Shown piece after piece: positions 7,546-15,777 of a DNA stretch of 64,000 nucleotides. Source of the DNA: Opitutaceae bacterium. GTDB lineage: Bacteria > Verrucomicrobiota > Verrucomicrobiia > Opitutales > Opitutaceae. Both the position numbers and the translations under genes were made by a program. How positions within the stretch are numbered: the stretch's first letter is position 1; the number at the start of each line of letters is the position of its first letter. The notes below the pieces were generated by a model. The model ran no database searches and was not told where the DNA came from. It saw nothing but the letters and a program-made list of their open reading frames with translations. The stretch is taken from the NCBI GenBank assembly GCA_027485815.1, contig JAIXQE010000086.1:1-64000 (forward strand), given 5' to 3'.

Positions 7546-10527
7546 TCAGAAGCGGCCGCGGAAGCCGAGGGTCCAGACGGCGCCGTAGTACATGTTGAGG
7601 CGCAGGTTGCCCGGCTGGTCGGCGTAGCCGCGGTTGGGCGCGTTGAGGATGTTGCGGCCGCTGAGGGTGATCTCGTAGGTCGAGCCGAGCTTGAGGCCGC
7701 CGCTCACGTCGAACATCAGGCGCTCGTACTGCCACTGGACCTGGTTCACGCCGATCGAGGTCGCCCGGGCGGAGGACCACGTGGAGCGGAGCTGGAGGTT
7801 GAAGCGGTGGTTGGAGAAGCGGATCCCGCCGTTGGCGGCCTTGGGCACGACGTTGACGAGCCGCAGGTCGGGGATGGCGCGGGAAACCGAGCCGAAGACG
7901 CTGAAGCCGCGGGCGAAACCGGGCAGGAAGACGAGCTGCTGGCTGTACTCGACCTCGACGCCCTTGATGCGCCGGACGCCGTCCAGGTTGCTGGGGCGGA
8001 GGAAGGTGTAGCCGATGTACTCCGGGTCGTCCGCGTAACCGGCCTCCTCGGCGGAGACCGGGCGGCTGGCGACGCCGAGGTTGCGGACGTCGAGGCGGTA
8101 GCCGGAGACGCTGAGCGTGCCGGCCGGCTCGATGGCGTACTGCACGCTGACGTAATACTTGTTGGAGGTCTCCGGCTTCAGGTCCGGGTTGGGCACCTGC
8201 ACGGTCTGGTTCGTGTCATTGACCGAGATCACGCCGGCGAGGTTGTTGTAGTCGGGCCGGCCGATGGACTGGTTGGCGGCGAGCTGGAGGACGAGGTTGC
8301 GGGTGAGCGCGTACTTGGCGCCGCCGCTCAGGAAGTCGTTCGCGTAGCCGCCGTACTTGTTGAAGCGGACGAAATTCCGGTACTGGTAGGCGAGGAACGG
8401 GATGGTGTTCGGCGTGTAGCCGGCGGCGCGGACGAGGGCGGGCGGCAAAATGTCGAACGTGCGCCCGACGGTGCGGGTCCGCTCGTGGCGCGCGCCGAGG
8501 TTGAGGCGCAGGTTGCGCCAGCGCGTGTTGAATTCCACGTAGCCCGCGTCGACCTGCTCCTTGAGCGCGCGGCCGGTGGTGTTCTCGATCTGGAAGTTCC
8601 CGTAGGTGTTCTCGACGAACTGGGACGGCTGCGACCGGTAGAGGTCGAGCATCGCGGTGGTGTTCGGGATCGGGATGTTGAGGGCGGCGACGTTGTCCCC
8701 CTGCTTCGGGTCGAAGATCCCCGGGGTGGTGTGCGCGATCATCACCGTGCGGGGATCAAGCTGGTTGCCCGCGGCGCCGACGAAGGTCCACGAGCGCGCG
8801 CCGGTCCGGTTGAGGTCGTAGGTGGTGAGGCGGGACTTGAGCCCGGCCTGCACGGTGATGGGCAGGCCGACCTGAACCACCCGCTTGGCGTCGAGGTACC
8901 CGAGGAAGACCTGGCTCTTCCCCGCGCGGTCCACCGTGTCGAGGTTGTTGGGATTCGCGTCGCCCCGGTTGTAGTTGGCGAGGTCGGACCAGGACGGACC
9001 CGAGAGCTGCGTGAGCTGCCAGTCGGTGTCGCGGGAGCTGGAGCGGCGGGCGCTCCAGCTCATGCGGGTGATCCGGTTGTTGGCCCCGGTGAAGTAGCCG
9101 CTGCGCCGGTCCTCGTAATGCGTGGTGCTGCGGGAGTAGCCGCCGCCCAGCGTGACCTGCACGTCATGGCGCCGGTACTCGAGCTTGGGCGTGTAGGTGA
9201 CGGTGTCGTTGAACTTGTGGCTGTGGCCGATGCTCTGCTCAAGGCGGGTGTTGGCGTTCGCCGTCGGGCGCGCCAGCAGGTAGGTGAGCGTGGAGGAGGG
9301 GTCGATGTCGGCGGTGTTGGCGCGGAAGGTGAGGGTGCGCGCGTTGATCTCGTCGTTGAAGTGGGACAGCGCGGTGCGGAGCGAGGCGACCAGGTGGGGG
9401 GTGAGGCGCGCGTCGAGGTTGAGCCCGAGCGCGGCCCGGGTGGTGATCTTCGGGTTGTCGCGGAAGATGAGCGCGTTGATCACCGGACCGCGCGCGGCGT
9501 TGTTGTCGATGGTGTGGGTGACGCCCGCCTGCTCGTTGTAGAGGCTGTTGGCGGAGAGGCTGAGCTGGACGCCGTAGCGGCCGTCGAAGGAGTCGGCGTA
9601 GGTGAAGACGAAGCCGGGGCGGATCTTCCGGTGCACGCCGTCGCCCGGACCCGGCGTGCGGCGCAGGGTGAGGTCGTAGGGCGAGGCGGTGAGGCTGGCC
9701 TGCGCGGTCACCTCGCGGCCCTTGCGCTCGAAGGCGTTCTTGCTCCGGAGGTTCATGCTGCCGGCCGGCGCGTCCGCATCCATGCTCGCGGTGAGCGTCT
9801 TGTTCAGCTCGATGGATTCGATGCTGGTGATGGAGGCCTGCTCGAACTCGAACTGGCGCGAGGTGCCGCCGAAGGAGGCCGAGGCCGCCGTGGCCATCCG
9901 CATGCCATCCACGCTCACGCCGGCGTACTTCGGGTCCAGGCCGCTGATCCGCACGGCCCGCGCGTCGGCGTCGACGTAATCCATCACCACCCCCGGAAGG
10001 TACTTCATGAACTCGCCGATGTTGCCGCCGGTCACGTCGCCAAAGTTATCCGACGCCACCACGCTCTTCATGTTCAACGCGGCGCGCTGCTCCATGATGG
10101 CCTTGGCGTTGCCCTCCCGCTCGTTGGAGACAACGAACTTGTCGAGGGTCACGACCGCGTCCCCCGCCCCCGGCCGCCCCCCCGGGCGGAAGGTGGCGCC
10201 GCGCAACTCGAAATCACGCGTGGCCGTGCCGCCCACGGGCACCGTCACCCGGGCGGTCGCGCGCTCGTAGCCGGTGTAGACGACGGCGACGCTGGCCTCC
10301 CCCGCCGGCACCCGCGACAACTGGTAACTGCCGTCGTCACCCGAAAAGGTGACAAGATCCGTGCCCTCCACCGTGACCTCCGCGTTGCGGACGTATTCCT
10401 GGGTCGCCGGGTTGAAGATGCGGCCGGCGATCCGGCCGGTGGCGCTCCCCTGGGCGGAAAGGACCGGCGACAGCAGGCAGGCCAGGACGAGCAGGCGGAC
10501 GAGAAACGAGCGGGGTGGAGTAACCAT
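7546..10527 (-). CDS. TonB-dependent receptor with N-terminal carboxypeptidase-regulatory-like domain
   Basis: A 993-aa outer membrane receptor. It starts at MVTPPRSFLVRLLVLACLL (signal peptide), continues with a carboxypeptidase-D regulatory-like beta-sandwich (about residues 30-110, GRIAGRIFNPATQEYVRNAEVTVEG), then a V-x-L-x-x-F-x-V-S box (V126-TLDKFVVS134). The plug domain follows (GEFMKYLPGVVMDYV, ISGLDPKYAGVSVDGMRM) and then a long beta-barrel ending in the aromatic-terminated strand WTLGFRGRF. This architecture resembles SusC-like/oligosaccharide receptors more than classical siderophore receptors. The position immediately upstream of two sulfatases supports uptake of a sulfated oligosaccharide, which is an inference. 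The start at 10527 is chosen for the signal peptide; the frame stays open further upstream without coding character. Confidence 0.9.
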   Translation of the reverse strand: MVTPPRSFLVRLLVLACLLSPVLSAQGSATGRIAGRIFNPATQEYVRNAEVTVEGTDLVTFSGDDGSYQLSRVPAGEASVAVVYTGYERATARVTVPVGGTATRDFELRGATFRPGGRPGAGDAVVTLDKFVVSNEREGNAKAIMEQRAALNMKSVVASDNFGDVTGGNIGEFMKYLPGVVMDYVDADARAVRISGLDPKYAGVSVDGMRMATAASASFGGTSRQFEFEQASITSIESIELNKTLTASMDADAPAGSMNLRSKNAFERKGREVTAQASLTASPYDLTLRRTPGPGDGVHRKIRPGFVFTYADSFDGRYGVQLSLSANSLYNEQAGVTHTIDNNAARGPVINALIFRDNPKITTRAALGLNLDARLTPHLVASLRTALSHFNDEINARTLTFRANTADIDPSSTLTYLLARPTANANTRLEQSIGHSHKFNDTVTYTPKLEYRRHDVQVTLGGGYSRSTTHYEDRRSGYFTGANNRITRMSWSARRSSSRDTDWQLTQLSGPSWSDLANYNRGDANPNNLDTVDRAGKSQVFLGYLDAKRVVQVGLPITVQAGLKSRLTTYDLNRTGARSWTFVGAAGNQLDPRTVMIAHTTPGIFDPKQGDNVAALNIPIPNTTAMLDLYRSQPSQFVENTYGNFQIENTTGRALKEQVDAGYVEFNTRWRNLRLNLGARHERTRTVGRTFDILPPALVRAAGYTPNTIPFLAYQYRNFVRFNKYGGYANDFLSGGAKYALTRNLVLQLAANQSIGRPDYNNLAGVISVNDTNQTVQVPNPDLKPETSNKYYVSVQYAIEPAGTLSVSGYRLDVRNLGVASRPVSAEEAGYADDPEYIGYTFLRPSNLDGVRRIKGVEVEYSQQLVFLPGFARGFSVFGSVSRAIPDLRLVNVVPKAANGGIRFSNHRFNLQLRSTWSSARATSIGVNQVQWQYERLMFDVSGGLKLGSTYEITLSGRNILNAPNRGYADQPGNLRLNMYYGAVWTLGFRGRF

Positions 10528-10606
10528 GGGACCTTGGGGGATCAACCCAGCCTTGGGGTAACGGGGGCGTGCGCCCAGCCGAAAAGGCCGGCGGGCGCCG
10601 CGCGGC

Positions 10607-11953
10607 TCAAGGGACGGCGACGACGAAAACCTGCGCGTGCGTCCCGGCGGGGCCCGCGACCGGCCGCGTGTACGCGATCCGCCGGCCCTCCGGGGAGAAC
10701 ACGCACGCGAGCGCCTCCGGCCCGCCCTCGCCCTCCACCCGCGGGGTGAGGCGGGTTGTCGCGCCGGTCGCCGCATCCGTCACGCACACGCTGCCATCCA
10801 TCACGTGCGCCAGCCGCCGGCCGTCGGGGCTCCAGGTGAAGGCCGAGCTGACGCCCTTGGACCCGCGGGTGAGCGCCCGCGGCGCACCGCCGTCGGGGGA
10901 GACGGTCCAGAGCTGCGCGTGGCCCGCCGCGTCCGCCCGCAGGAACGCGATGGTGCCGTCCGCCGGCGAGGCGCGCAGCCAGTGGCGCGGCACCGGCGAC
11001 ACACCCCGCGGGGCCGCGTCGCCGAGGAAGGTGAGGCGGCGCTGCACCGTGCCGGCCGGAGGCGCCGGCCGGCGCGTCGCGGTGCCCTCGAGGGGCTCCG
11101 GGCCCGCCCGCGTCAGGTCCGGGGGCAGTTCGACGACGAAGACCTCGGCGTGCTCGCGGCCGTCGGGCGCGGTGACGTTCCCGAGGCACGCGAGGCGCCG
11201 CCGCCCGTCGCGGTCCGGCAGCCAGCCCTCCTCGTAGGCCCGGCTGATCTCGTCGGAACCCGGGCGCGGGCGGTTCACGGTGCGGGTCACGACCACCGAG
11301 AACCAGTCACCGTCGTGGCTGCGCGGGTGGGCGCGCGGCACGCGGACGCCACCCGGGACGGGGACGGCGATGGCGACGTTGCGCTGGTTGTGGTCGTGGT
11401 CCCCGGCGTCGCCGAGGCGCACCAGCACCTCGTCGTCGTAGGTAAAGCTGAGGGCGTCGCCGGCGGGGTGGAAGACGTGCACGTGCGAGCCACCGCGCAG
11501 GGCGCCGGGGACGAAGGGCGGCGCGTAGGTCATCGCGTCGAGTCCCCTGCCCTCCCCCGGGCGTCCCGGGTCGACCAGGAAGCCGCGGCGGCGGCTGAGG
11601 CCGTAAGTCCACTCGGGCGTCGGGTGTTGGGGACCAAGGATGAAGACGACTTGATCGCGCTGCGGATGGTGCGTGACCACCCCGCAACGGGCGCCGTGCC
11701 CGGCCTGGTACAGGATCTCCACGCGGCCCGTCGCGACCTCGACCCGCTCGATGCGCGCGCCGTCGAACTCGCCCCCCGGGCCGCGGACGTCGTAAACGAT
11801 CCAGCGGCCGTCGGGGGACCAGACGTTGACGTTGGTCAGCACGTGCCCGTGGGGAGCAAAAGTCAGCTGGGTCTCGGCGGCGGCGGCGCCCGACCCGGCG
11901 GAGGCGAGGAGCGCGGCGGCGCAGACACGGGCGGAGGGACGCGGGAGGGGCAC
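10607..11953 (-). CDS. yidR: Exported DUF3748 (YidR-like) beta-propeller protein
   Basis: A ~448-aa protein closely matching the E. coli YidR/DUF3748 family: the blocks THHPQRDQVVFILGP, GALRGGSHVHVF, PGSDEINRAYEEGW-like (PGSDEISRAYEEGW), TVQRRLTFLG and LWTVSPDGGAPRALTRG are all present. The repeated WSPDGR/SPDG motifs show a TolB-type propeller. The family has no established biochemical role. I place the start at GTG 11953 because it gives a compact signal peptide (two arginines, then VCAAALLASAGSG, then AAAAE). TTG or ATG starts further upstream (up to 12145) are open but would overlap the divergent receptor gene. E. coli YidR has no such leader, so export is an unusual but visible feature. 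It sits head-to-head with the receptor at 12063. Confidence 0.8.
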   Translation of the reverse strand: MPLPRPSARVCAAALLASAGSGAAAAETQLTFAPHGHVLTNVNVWSPDGRWIVYDVRGPGGEFDGARIERVEVATGRVEILYQAGHGARCGVVTHHPQRDQVVFILGPQHPTPEWTYGLSRRRGFLVDPGRPGEGRGLDAMTYAPPFVPGALRGGSHVHVFHPAGDALSFTYDDEVLVRLGDAGDHDHNQRNVAIAVPVPGGVRVPRAHPRSHDGDWFSVVVTRTVNRPRPGSDEISRAYEEGWLPDRDGRRRLACLGNVTAPDGREHAEVFVVELPPDLTRAGPEPLEGTATRRPAPPAGTVQRRLTFLGDAAPRGVSPVPRHWLRASPADGTIAFLRADAAGHAQLWTVSPDGGAPRALTRGSKGVSSAFTWSPDGRRLAHVMDGSVCVTDAATGATTRLTPRVEGEGGPEALACVFSPEGRRIAYTRPVAGPAGTHAQVFVVAVP

Positions 11954-12062
11954 GAGAGGGAAGCCTGCGACGGCACGCGCAGCAGGAAGCCAACGGCGGG
12001 GGACTGACAAACAAAACCTCGCGACCCACCGGGGCGCGCCCTTGCCTTTCGCCCTCACCCCG

Positions 12063-14141
12063 ATGCCCTCCCCCACGCGCCTGACCCTGTTCGCGGTCGC
12101 CTCGACCGCTGCCGCCCTCGGCCAACTCACCCCGCCCCCGGCCAATCCGTCGCCCGCCAGCGAGGCCGTGCAGCTTTCGCCCTTCGAGGTTAGCAGCCTC
12201 CGGGACGAGGGCTACCGCTCGGGCAATTCCGCGTCGGGCAACAAAATTGACACGCCGATCCGCGAGACCCCGCAGTCGATCCAGATTGTCAACCGGAGTT
12301 TCCTCGACGATCTGCAGGCGCGCTCGGTAGCGGACGCGCTCGCGTACACCAGCGGCCTGACCGAGGGCCAGAACCCGCGCGGCGACCGTTTTGAGATCCG
12401 CGGCTTCACCACCGGCGTACCGTTCAAGAACGGGTTCCGCGATTCCGGCCGCGCGCCGCGCGACACCGCGAACTTCGACCGCCTTGAGGTGGCGAAGGGG
12501 CCCGCCTCCGTGATCTTCAGCCGCACGTCCGCCGGCGGCGCCGTCAACATCCTCACCAAGCTGCCGCAGCCGCGCGCCGCCCGGGAGTTCGGGGTGGTGC
12601 TCGGCGGCTATGACTATTACCGCGCGACCTTCGACGCGACCGGCCCACTCGCCGGCGACCGCCTCCTCTACCGATTGAACGCGGCCTGGCAGGATTCCGG
12701 CAGCTTCCGCGACCACGGCTGGGCCCACCGTGTGTTCCTCAGTCCGGTGCTCAGCTGGCGCGCCGGCCCGCGCACGCGCGTCAACGTCGAGTTCGAGTTC
12801 CTCCGCGACCGCCGGGTGAACGACGCCGGCATCGTGGCCGTCGGCAACCGCGCCGCCCGCGTCCCCGCCCGCACGTTCTACGGGGATCCCGACGACGTGA
12901 ACTCCACCGAGCAGTACGCCGGCCGCTACGAGGTGCTCCACACCTTCGCCTCCGGCCTCGCCCTGCGCCACGCCTTCCGGCTGAACTCCACCAACGAGAA
13001 GGGCTTCGACACCCAGTTCAACGCCGTCAACGCCACCACCCTGCTCCTCACCCGCAGCCGCCGCTGGCTGAAGTCGGAGGGCGTCGACAACTACTACACC
13101 CAGACGGAACTCAGCCGCGAGTTCCGCACCGCCGGCGTCCGCCACAAACTGCTCGCTGGGATCGAGGTCGGCTACAACTTCGACGGCGGCATCACCAACC
13201 AGGCCCCGCTCACCGCCACCCCGGCGCTGAACCCCGTCCGCGGTACCACCGGCACCTTCGTCAACAACAGCTGGGTCGACTCGACCATCTGGTACGACGA
13301 GTACTTCGTGCAGGACCAGATCTTCCTCCTGCAGGACAGGCTGACGCTGCTGGCCGGCGCCCGGCTCGCGCGCTTCAGCTCCTACAACACCAACAAGCGC
13401 ACCGGGGTGAAGACCGACACGACCGGCACCAAGCCGAACCCGCGGCTCGGCGCCGTCTGGCTGCCGACCGACACCCTTTCGGTGTTCCTCAACTACTCCG
13501 ACATCTTCGCCAACGCGACCGCGGTGAACCCGAACGGCCAGCCCCTCAAGCCCGTGCAATCCAGCCTGCTCGAACTCGGCGCCCGCGCGGAGCTCCTCCA
13601 GCGCCGGATCACCGTGACGGCCGGCCTTTACGAGCTGACCAACCGCAACACGCTCAACCCAGACCCGGCGCGGCCCGGCTACCGCATCGAGACCGGGGAA
13701 CAGCGCGCCCGCGGTCTCGAGCTCGACGTTGCCGGGCGCCTGCTCCCGGGCTGGCAGATCATCGGCTCGAGCAACTTCACGCGCGGGGAAGTGACGCGGG
13801 ACCTGGTGAACCCGCGCGGCAACCGCCTCGCGAACACCCCCACCCGCACCTACAGCCTCTGGAACCGTTTCCAGCTGGACGGCGGGGCCGCGCGCGGGTT
13901 TTCCACGGGGCTCGGCGTCGTGGCCGTGGGCGGCCGCTTCGGCGACGTCGCCAACACCTACTACATCCCGGCCTACGTCCGGCTCGACGGCTCCCTCAGC
14001 TACCGGGGCCGCACGTGGGACGCCTCGCTCAACGTGCAGAACCTGGCCGACGAGGAGTACATCCGGACCGCGAACGGCCGGCTCTCCATCCGCCCGGGCA
14101 GCCCGCGCGACTACTCGCTGCGGCTCCGTCGCCGCTACTGA
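12063..14141 (+). CDS. TonB-dependent receptor, siderophore-receptor type
   Basis: A 692-aa outer membrane receptor with signal peptide MPSPTRLTLFAVASTAAALG, a V36-x-L-x-x-F-x-V43-S box, and a plug domain. The plug carries the FhuA/FecA-like sequence TPIRETPQSIQIVNRSFLDD, a RFEIRGF segment and RLEVAKGPASVIFSRTSAGGAVNILTK. The beta-barrel ends LRLRRRY with a terminal aromatic residue. PQSIQIVNRSFLDD and GPASV are characteristic of TonB-dependent siderophore receptors, but in Verrucomicrobia this type also accompanies carbohydrate and other organic ligands, so the ligand is uncertain. The divergent YidR-like exported protein could be co-regulated through the ~109-bp shared intergenic region. 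No cognate TonB/ExbBD genes are in the window. Confidence 0.9.
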   Translation: MPSPTRLTLFAVASTAAALGQLTPPPANPSPASEAVQLSPFEVSSLRDEGYRSGNSASGNKIDTPIRETPQSIQIVNRSFLDDLQARSVADALAYTSGLTEGQNPRGDRFEIRGFTTGVPFKNGFRDSGRAPRDTANFDRLEVAKGPASVIFSRTSAGGAVNILTKLPQPRAAREFGVVLGGYDYYRATFDATGPLAGDRLLYRLNAAWQDSGSFRDHGWAHRVFLSPVLSWRAGPRTRVNVEFEFLRDRRVNDAGIVAVGNRAARVPARTFYGDPDDVNSTEQYAGRYEVLHTFASGLALRHAFRLNSTNEKGFDTQFNAVNATTLLLTRSRRWLKSEGVDNYYTQTELSREFRTAGVRHKLLAGIEVGYNFDGGITNQAPLTATPALNPVRGTTGTFVNNSWVDSTIWYDEYFVQDQIFLLQDRLTLLAGARLARFSSYNTNKRTGVKTDTTGTKPNPRLGAVWLPTDTLSVFLNYSDIFANATAVNPNGQPLKPVQSSLLELGARAELLQRRITVTAGLYELTNRNTLNPDPARPGYRIETGEQRARGLELDVAGRLLPGWQIIGSSNFTRGEVTRDLVNPRGNRLANTPTRTYSLWNRFQLDGGAARGFSTGLGVVAVGGRFGDVANTYYIPAYVRLDGSLSYRGRTWDASLNVQNLADEEYIRTANGRLSIRPGSPRDYSLRLRRRY

Positions 14142-14168
14142 GCGCCGCGCCGGGCCCGGTCGATCCCG

Positions 14169-15680
14169 TCACCGCCCCTCGGCCGCCCAGCGCTTCATCA
14201 GCGCGATGTTCTCGGTCAGGACGGTGCGCGAGCCCTCCTTGCCTCCGCGCTCCCCGGCGTAGACCCGCATGTCACTGTCGTACATCGCGTCCGCCTCCGG
14301 GCCGCGGTCGCCGGTCTCGCGCATCCACTGGTCGAGCCGCGCGCGCAACCTTTCCAGCTCGGCCCGGTGCGCGGGGTCGCCCGCCAGGTTGCGCACCTGC
14401 CAGCGGTCGGTGGTCCACTCGTAGAGCTCCTCCGCCGGGCGCACGGGACGGAACAGCAGCTCGGCGGCCAGCGGCTCGAGGCGGCCGGCCGCGTGCAGGG
14501 CGCGCAGCGTCTGGACGATGCTCTTGCCGTCCTTGTACGCGTTGGGCTGCAGGTGCGGGCGCTGCGGGAGGAAGTTGCGGATGTAGAGGTAGCGCTCGGT
14601 GCGCACGCTGCGGAGGCGCTCGACCGTCTCGTCGCAGCGGTCCCGCGCGGCGAAGGCGAACGCGCGCGGCTGGTATCCGGCGGCCAGGACGTTCCGCCCC
14701 TGCAGGCCCGCGGGCAGCGGCAGCCCAGCGGCGGCGAGGGAGATCGGGACGAGGTCGATGAGCTCCACGAGGTCGTCGCGCACGGCGCCGCGGGGCACGC
14801 CGGGGCCGCGGACGATGAACGGCACGTGCGTGCCCTCATCGTAGAGGAACTGCTTGCCGCGCGCATGGCTGATGCCGTGGTCGGTGGTGAAGATGACGAG
14901 CGTGCGCTCCAGCTCGCCCTCGGCCTCCAGCCGCGCGAGCACGCGGCCCACGTGCTGGTCGGTGAAGCGCACCGCGTCGAGGTACGCCGCCCAGTCGCGC
15001 AGGAGCACCGGGTCGCGCGGGTAGTACGGCGGAAGGATGACGCGCTCCGGGTCGGTGGCCCCGCCGAGTTCCGCCGCCGCCCGCTCGGCCAGGCGCCGCG
15101 CCGCCTCGTCGGTGCCGCCCCGCAGCTTCCCGCCCGCGAGCTGCACCTGCATGAAGAAGGGCTGGCCCGGCCGGCGGGTCGACCAGTCGGGGCCGTCGTA
15201 CATCGCCGGGTCCCACTCGAAGTTGTAATCGGTCTTGCCCAGCGCGGCGGCCGCCTTGCGCCCCGCCTTCGCCTGGCCGCCACGGCCGGCGTCCGGCAGG
15301 CCGGAGCCGATCGCGGTGTGGTAGCCCGCGCGCCGCAGCCGCACCGGGAGCGGTTCGACGCCCGCCGGCAGCGTGATCTTCAGTTCGCCGCGGCCGCTGC
15401 GATGGTGGTGCGCGCCGATGCTCGTCTGGTACATCCCCGTGATGAACCCAGAGCGGCACGGGGAGCAGACCGGCGCCGTGGTGAAGGCGCGGCTGAACCG
15501 GGTCCCCTCGCGCGCCAGCCGGTCGAGGTGCGGCGTCTGGATGAGCTGCTCGCCGTAGCACGAGAGGTTGGCGGACATGTCGTCCACGATGAACCAGAGG
15601 ACGTTGGGCCGACCGGACTCCGCGGCGCGGACGAGGCCGGCGGCGGCGAGCAGGGTTAACAGGAGGACGGGGAGGCGCAT
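14169..15680 (-). CDS. Exported sulfatase, heparan N-sulfatase (sulfamidase)-like
   Basis: A 503-aa sulfatase with signal peptide MRLPVLLLTLLAAAGLVRA. The formylglycine motif is C72-S-P-C-R76 in CSPCRSGFITGMYQTSIGAHHHRSGRG, and the metal pair is D33/D34 (IVDDMS). The CSPCRS variant with the following MYQTSIGAHHHR is typical of the sulfamidase-like branch common in Planctomycetes and Verrucomicrobia. Later blocks FTTDHGISHARGKQF and the C-terminal PAEELYEWTTDRWQVRNLAGDPAH match the family. Likely substrates are N- or O-sulfated glucosamine residues, but that is inference. It is convergent with the receptor gene ending at 14141 and divergent from the haem protein starting at 15778. Confidence 0.92.
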   Translation of the reverse strand: MRLPVLLLTLLAAAGLVRAAESGRPNVLWFIVDDMSANLSCYGEQLIQTPHLDRLAREGTRFSRAFTTAPVCSPCRSGFITGMYQTSIGAHHHRSGRGELKITLPAGVEPLPVRLRRAGYHTAIGSGLPDAGRGGQAKAGRKAAAALGKTDYNFEWDPAMYDGPDWSTRRPGQPFFMQVQLAGGKLRGGTDEAARRLAERAAAELGGATDPERVILPPYYPRDPVLLRDWAAYLDAVRFTDQHVGRVLARLEAEGELERTLVIFTTDHGISHARGKQFLYDEGTHVPFIVRGPGVPRGAVRDDLVELIDLVPISLAAAGLPLPAGLQGRNVLAAGYQPRAFAFAARDRCDETVERLRSVRTERYLYIRNFLPQRPHLQPNAYKDGKSIVQTLRALHAAGRLEPLAAELLFRPVRPAEELYEWTTDRWQVRNLAGDPAHRAELERLRARLDQWMRETGDRGPEADAMYDSDMRVYAGERGGKEGSRTVLTENIALMKRWAAEGR

Positions 15681-15777
15681 GGGGAGGGTAAGGTGCGGCG
15701 GCGGACGCCGTGACGGGAGAATTGTGTTGGGCCGCGCACGCCGGGCCGCAAGGTTCAACGCGCCGCCCGTTCCCCCG

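Noticed and set aside
7807-10749. 980-codon plus-strand frame opposite the TonB receptor
   Set aside because: Antisense shadow; no recognisable domain, and the receptor on the other strand is unambiguous.
12511-13559. Minus-strand frame across the siderophore-type receptor
   Set aside because: Shadow of the receptor gene; no domain.
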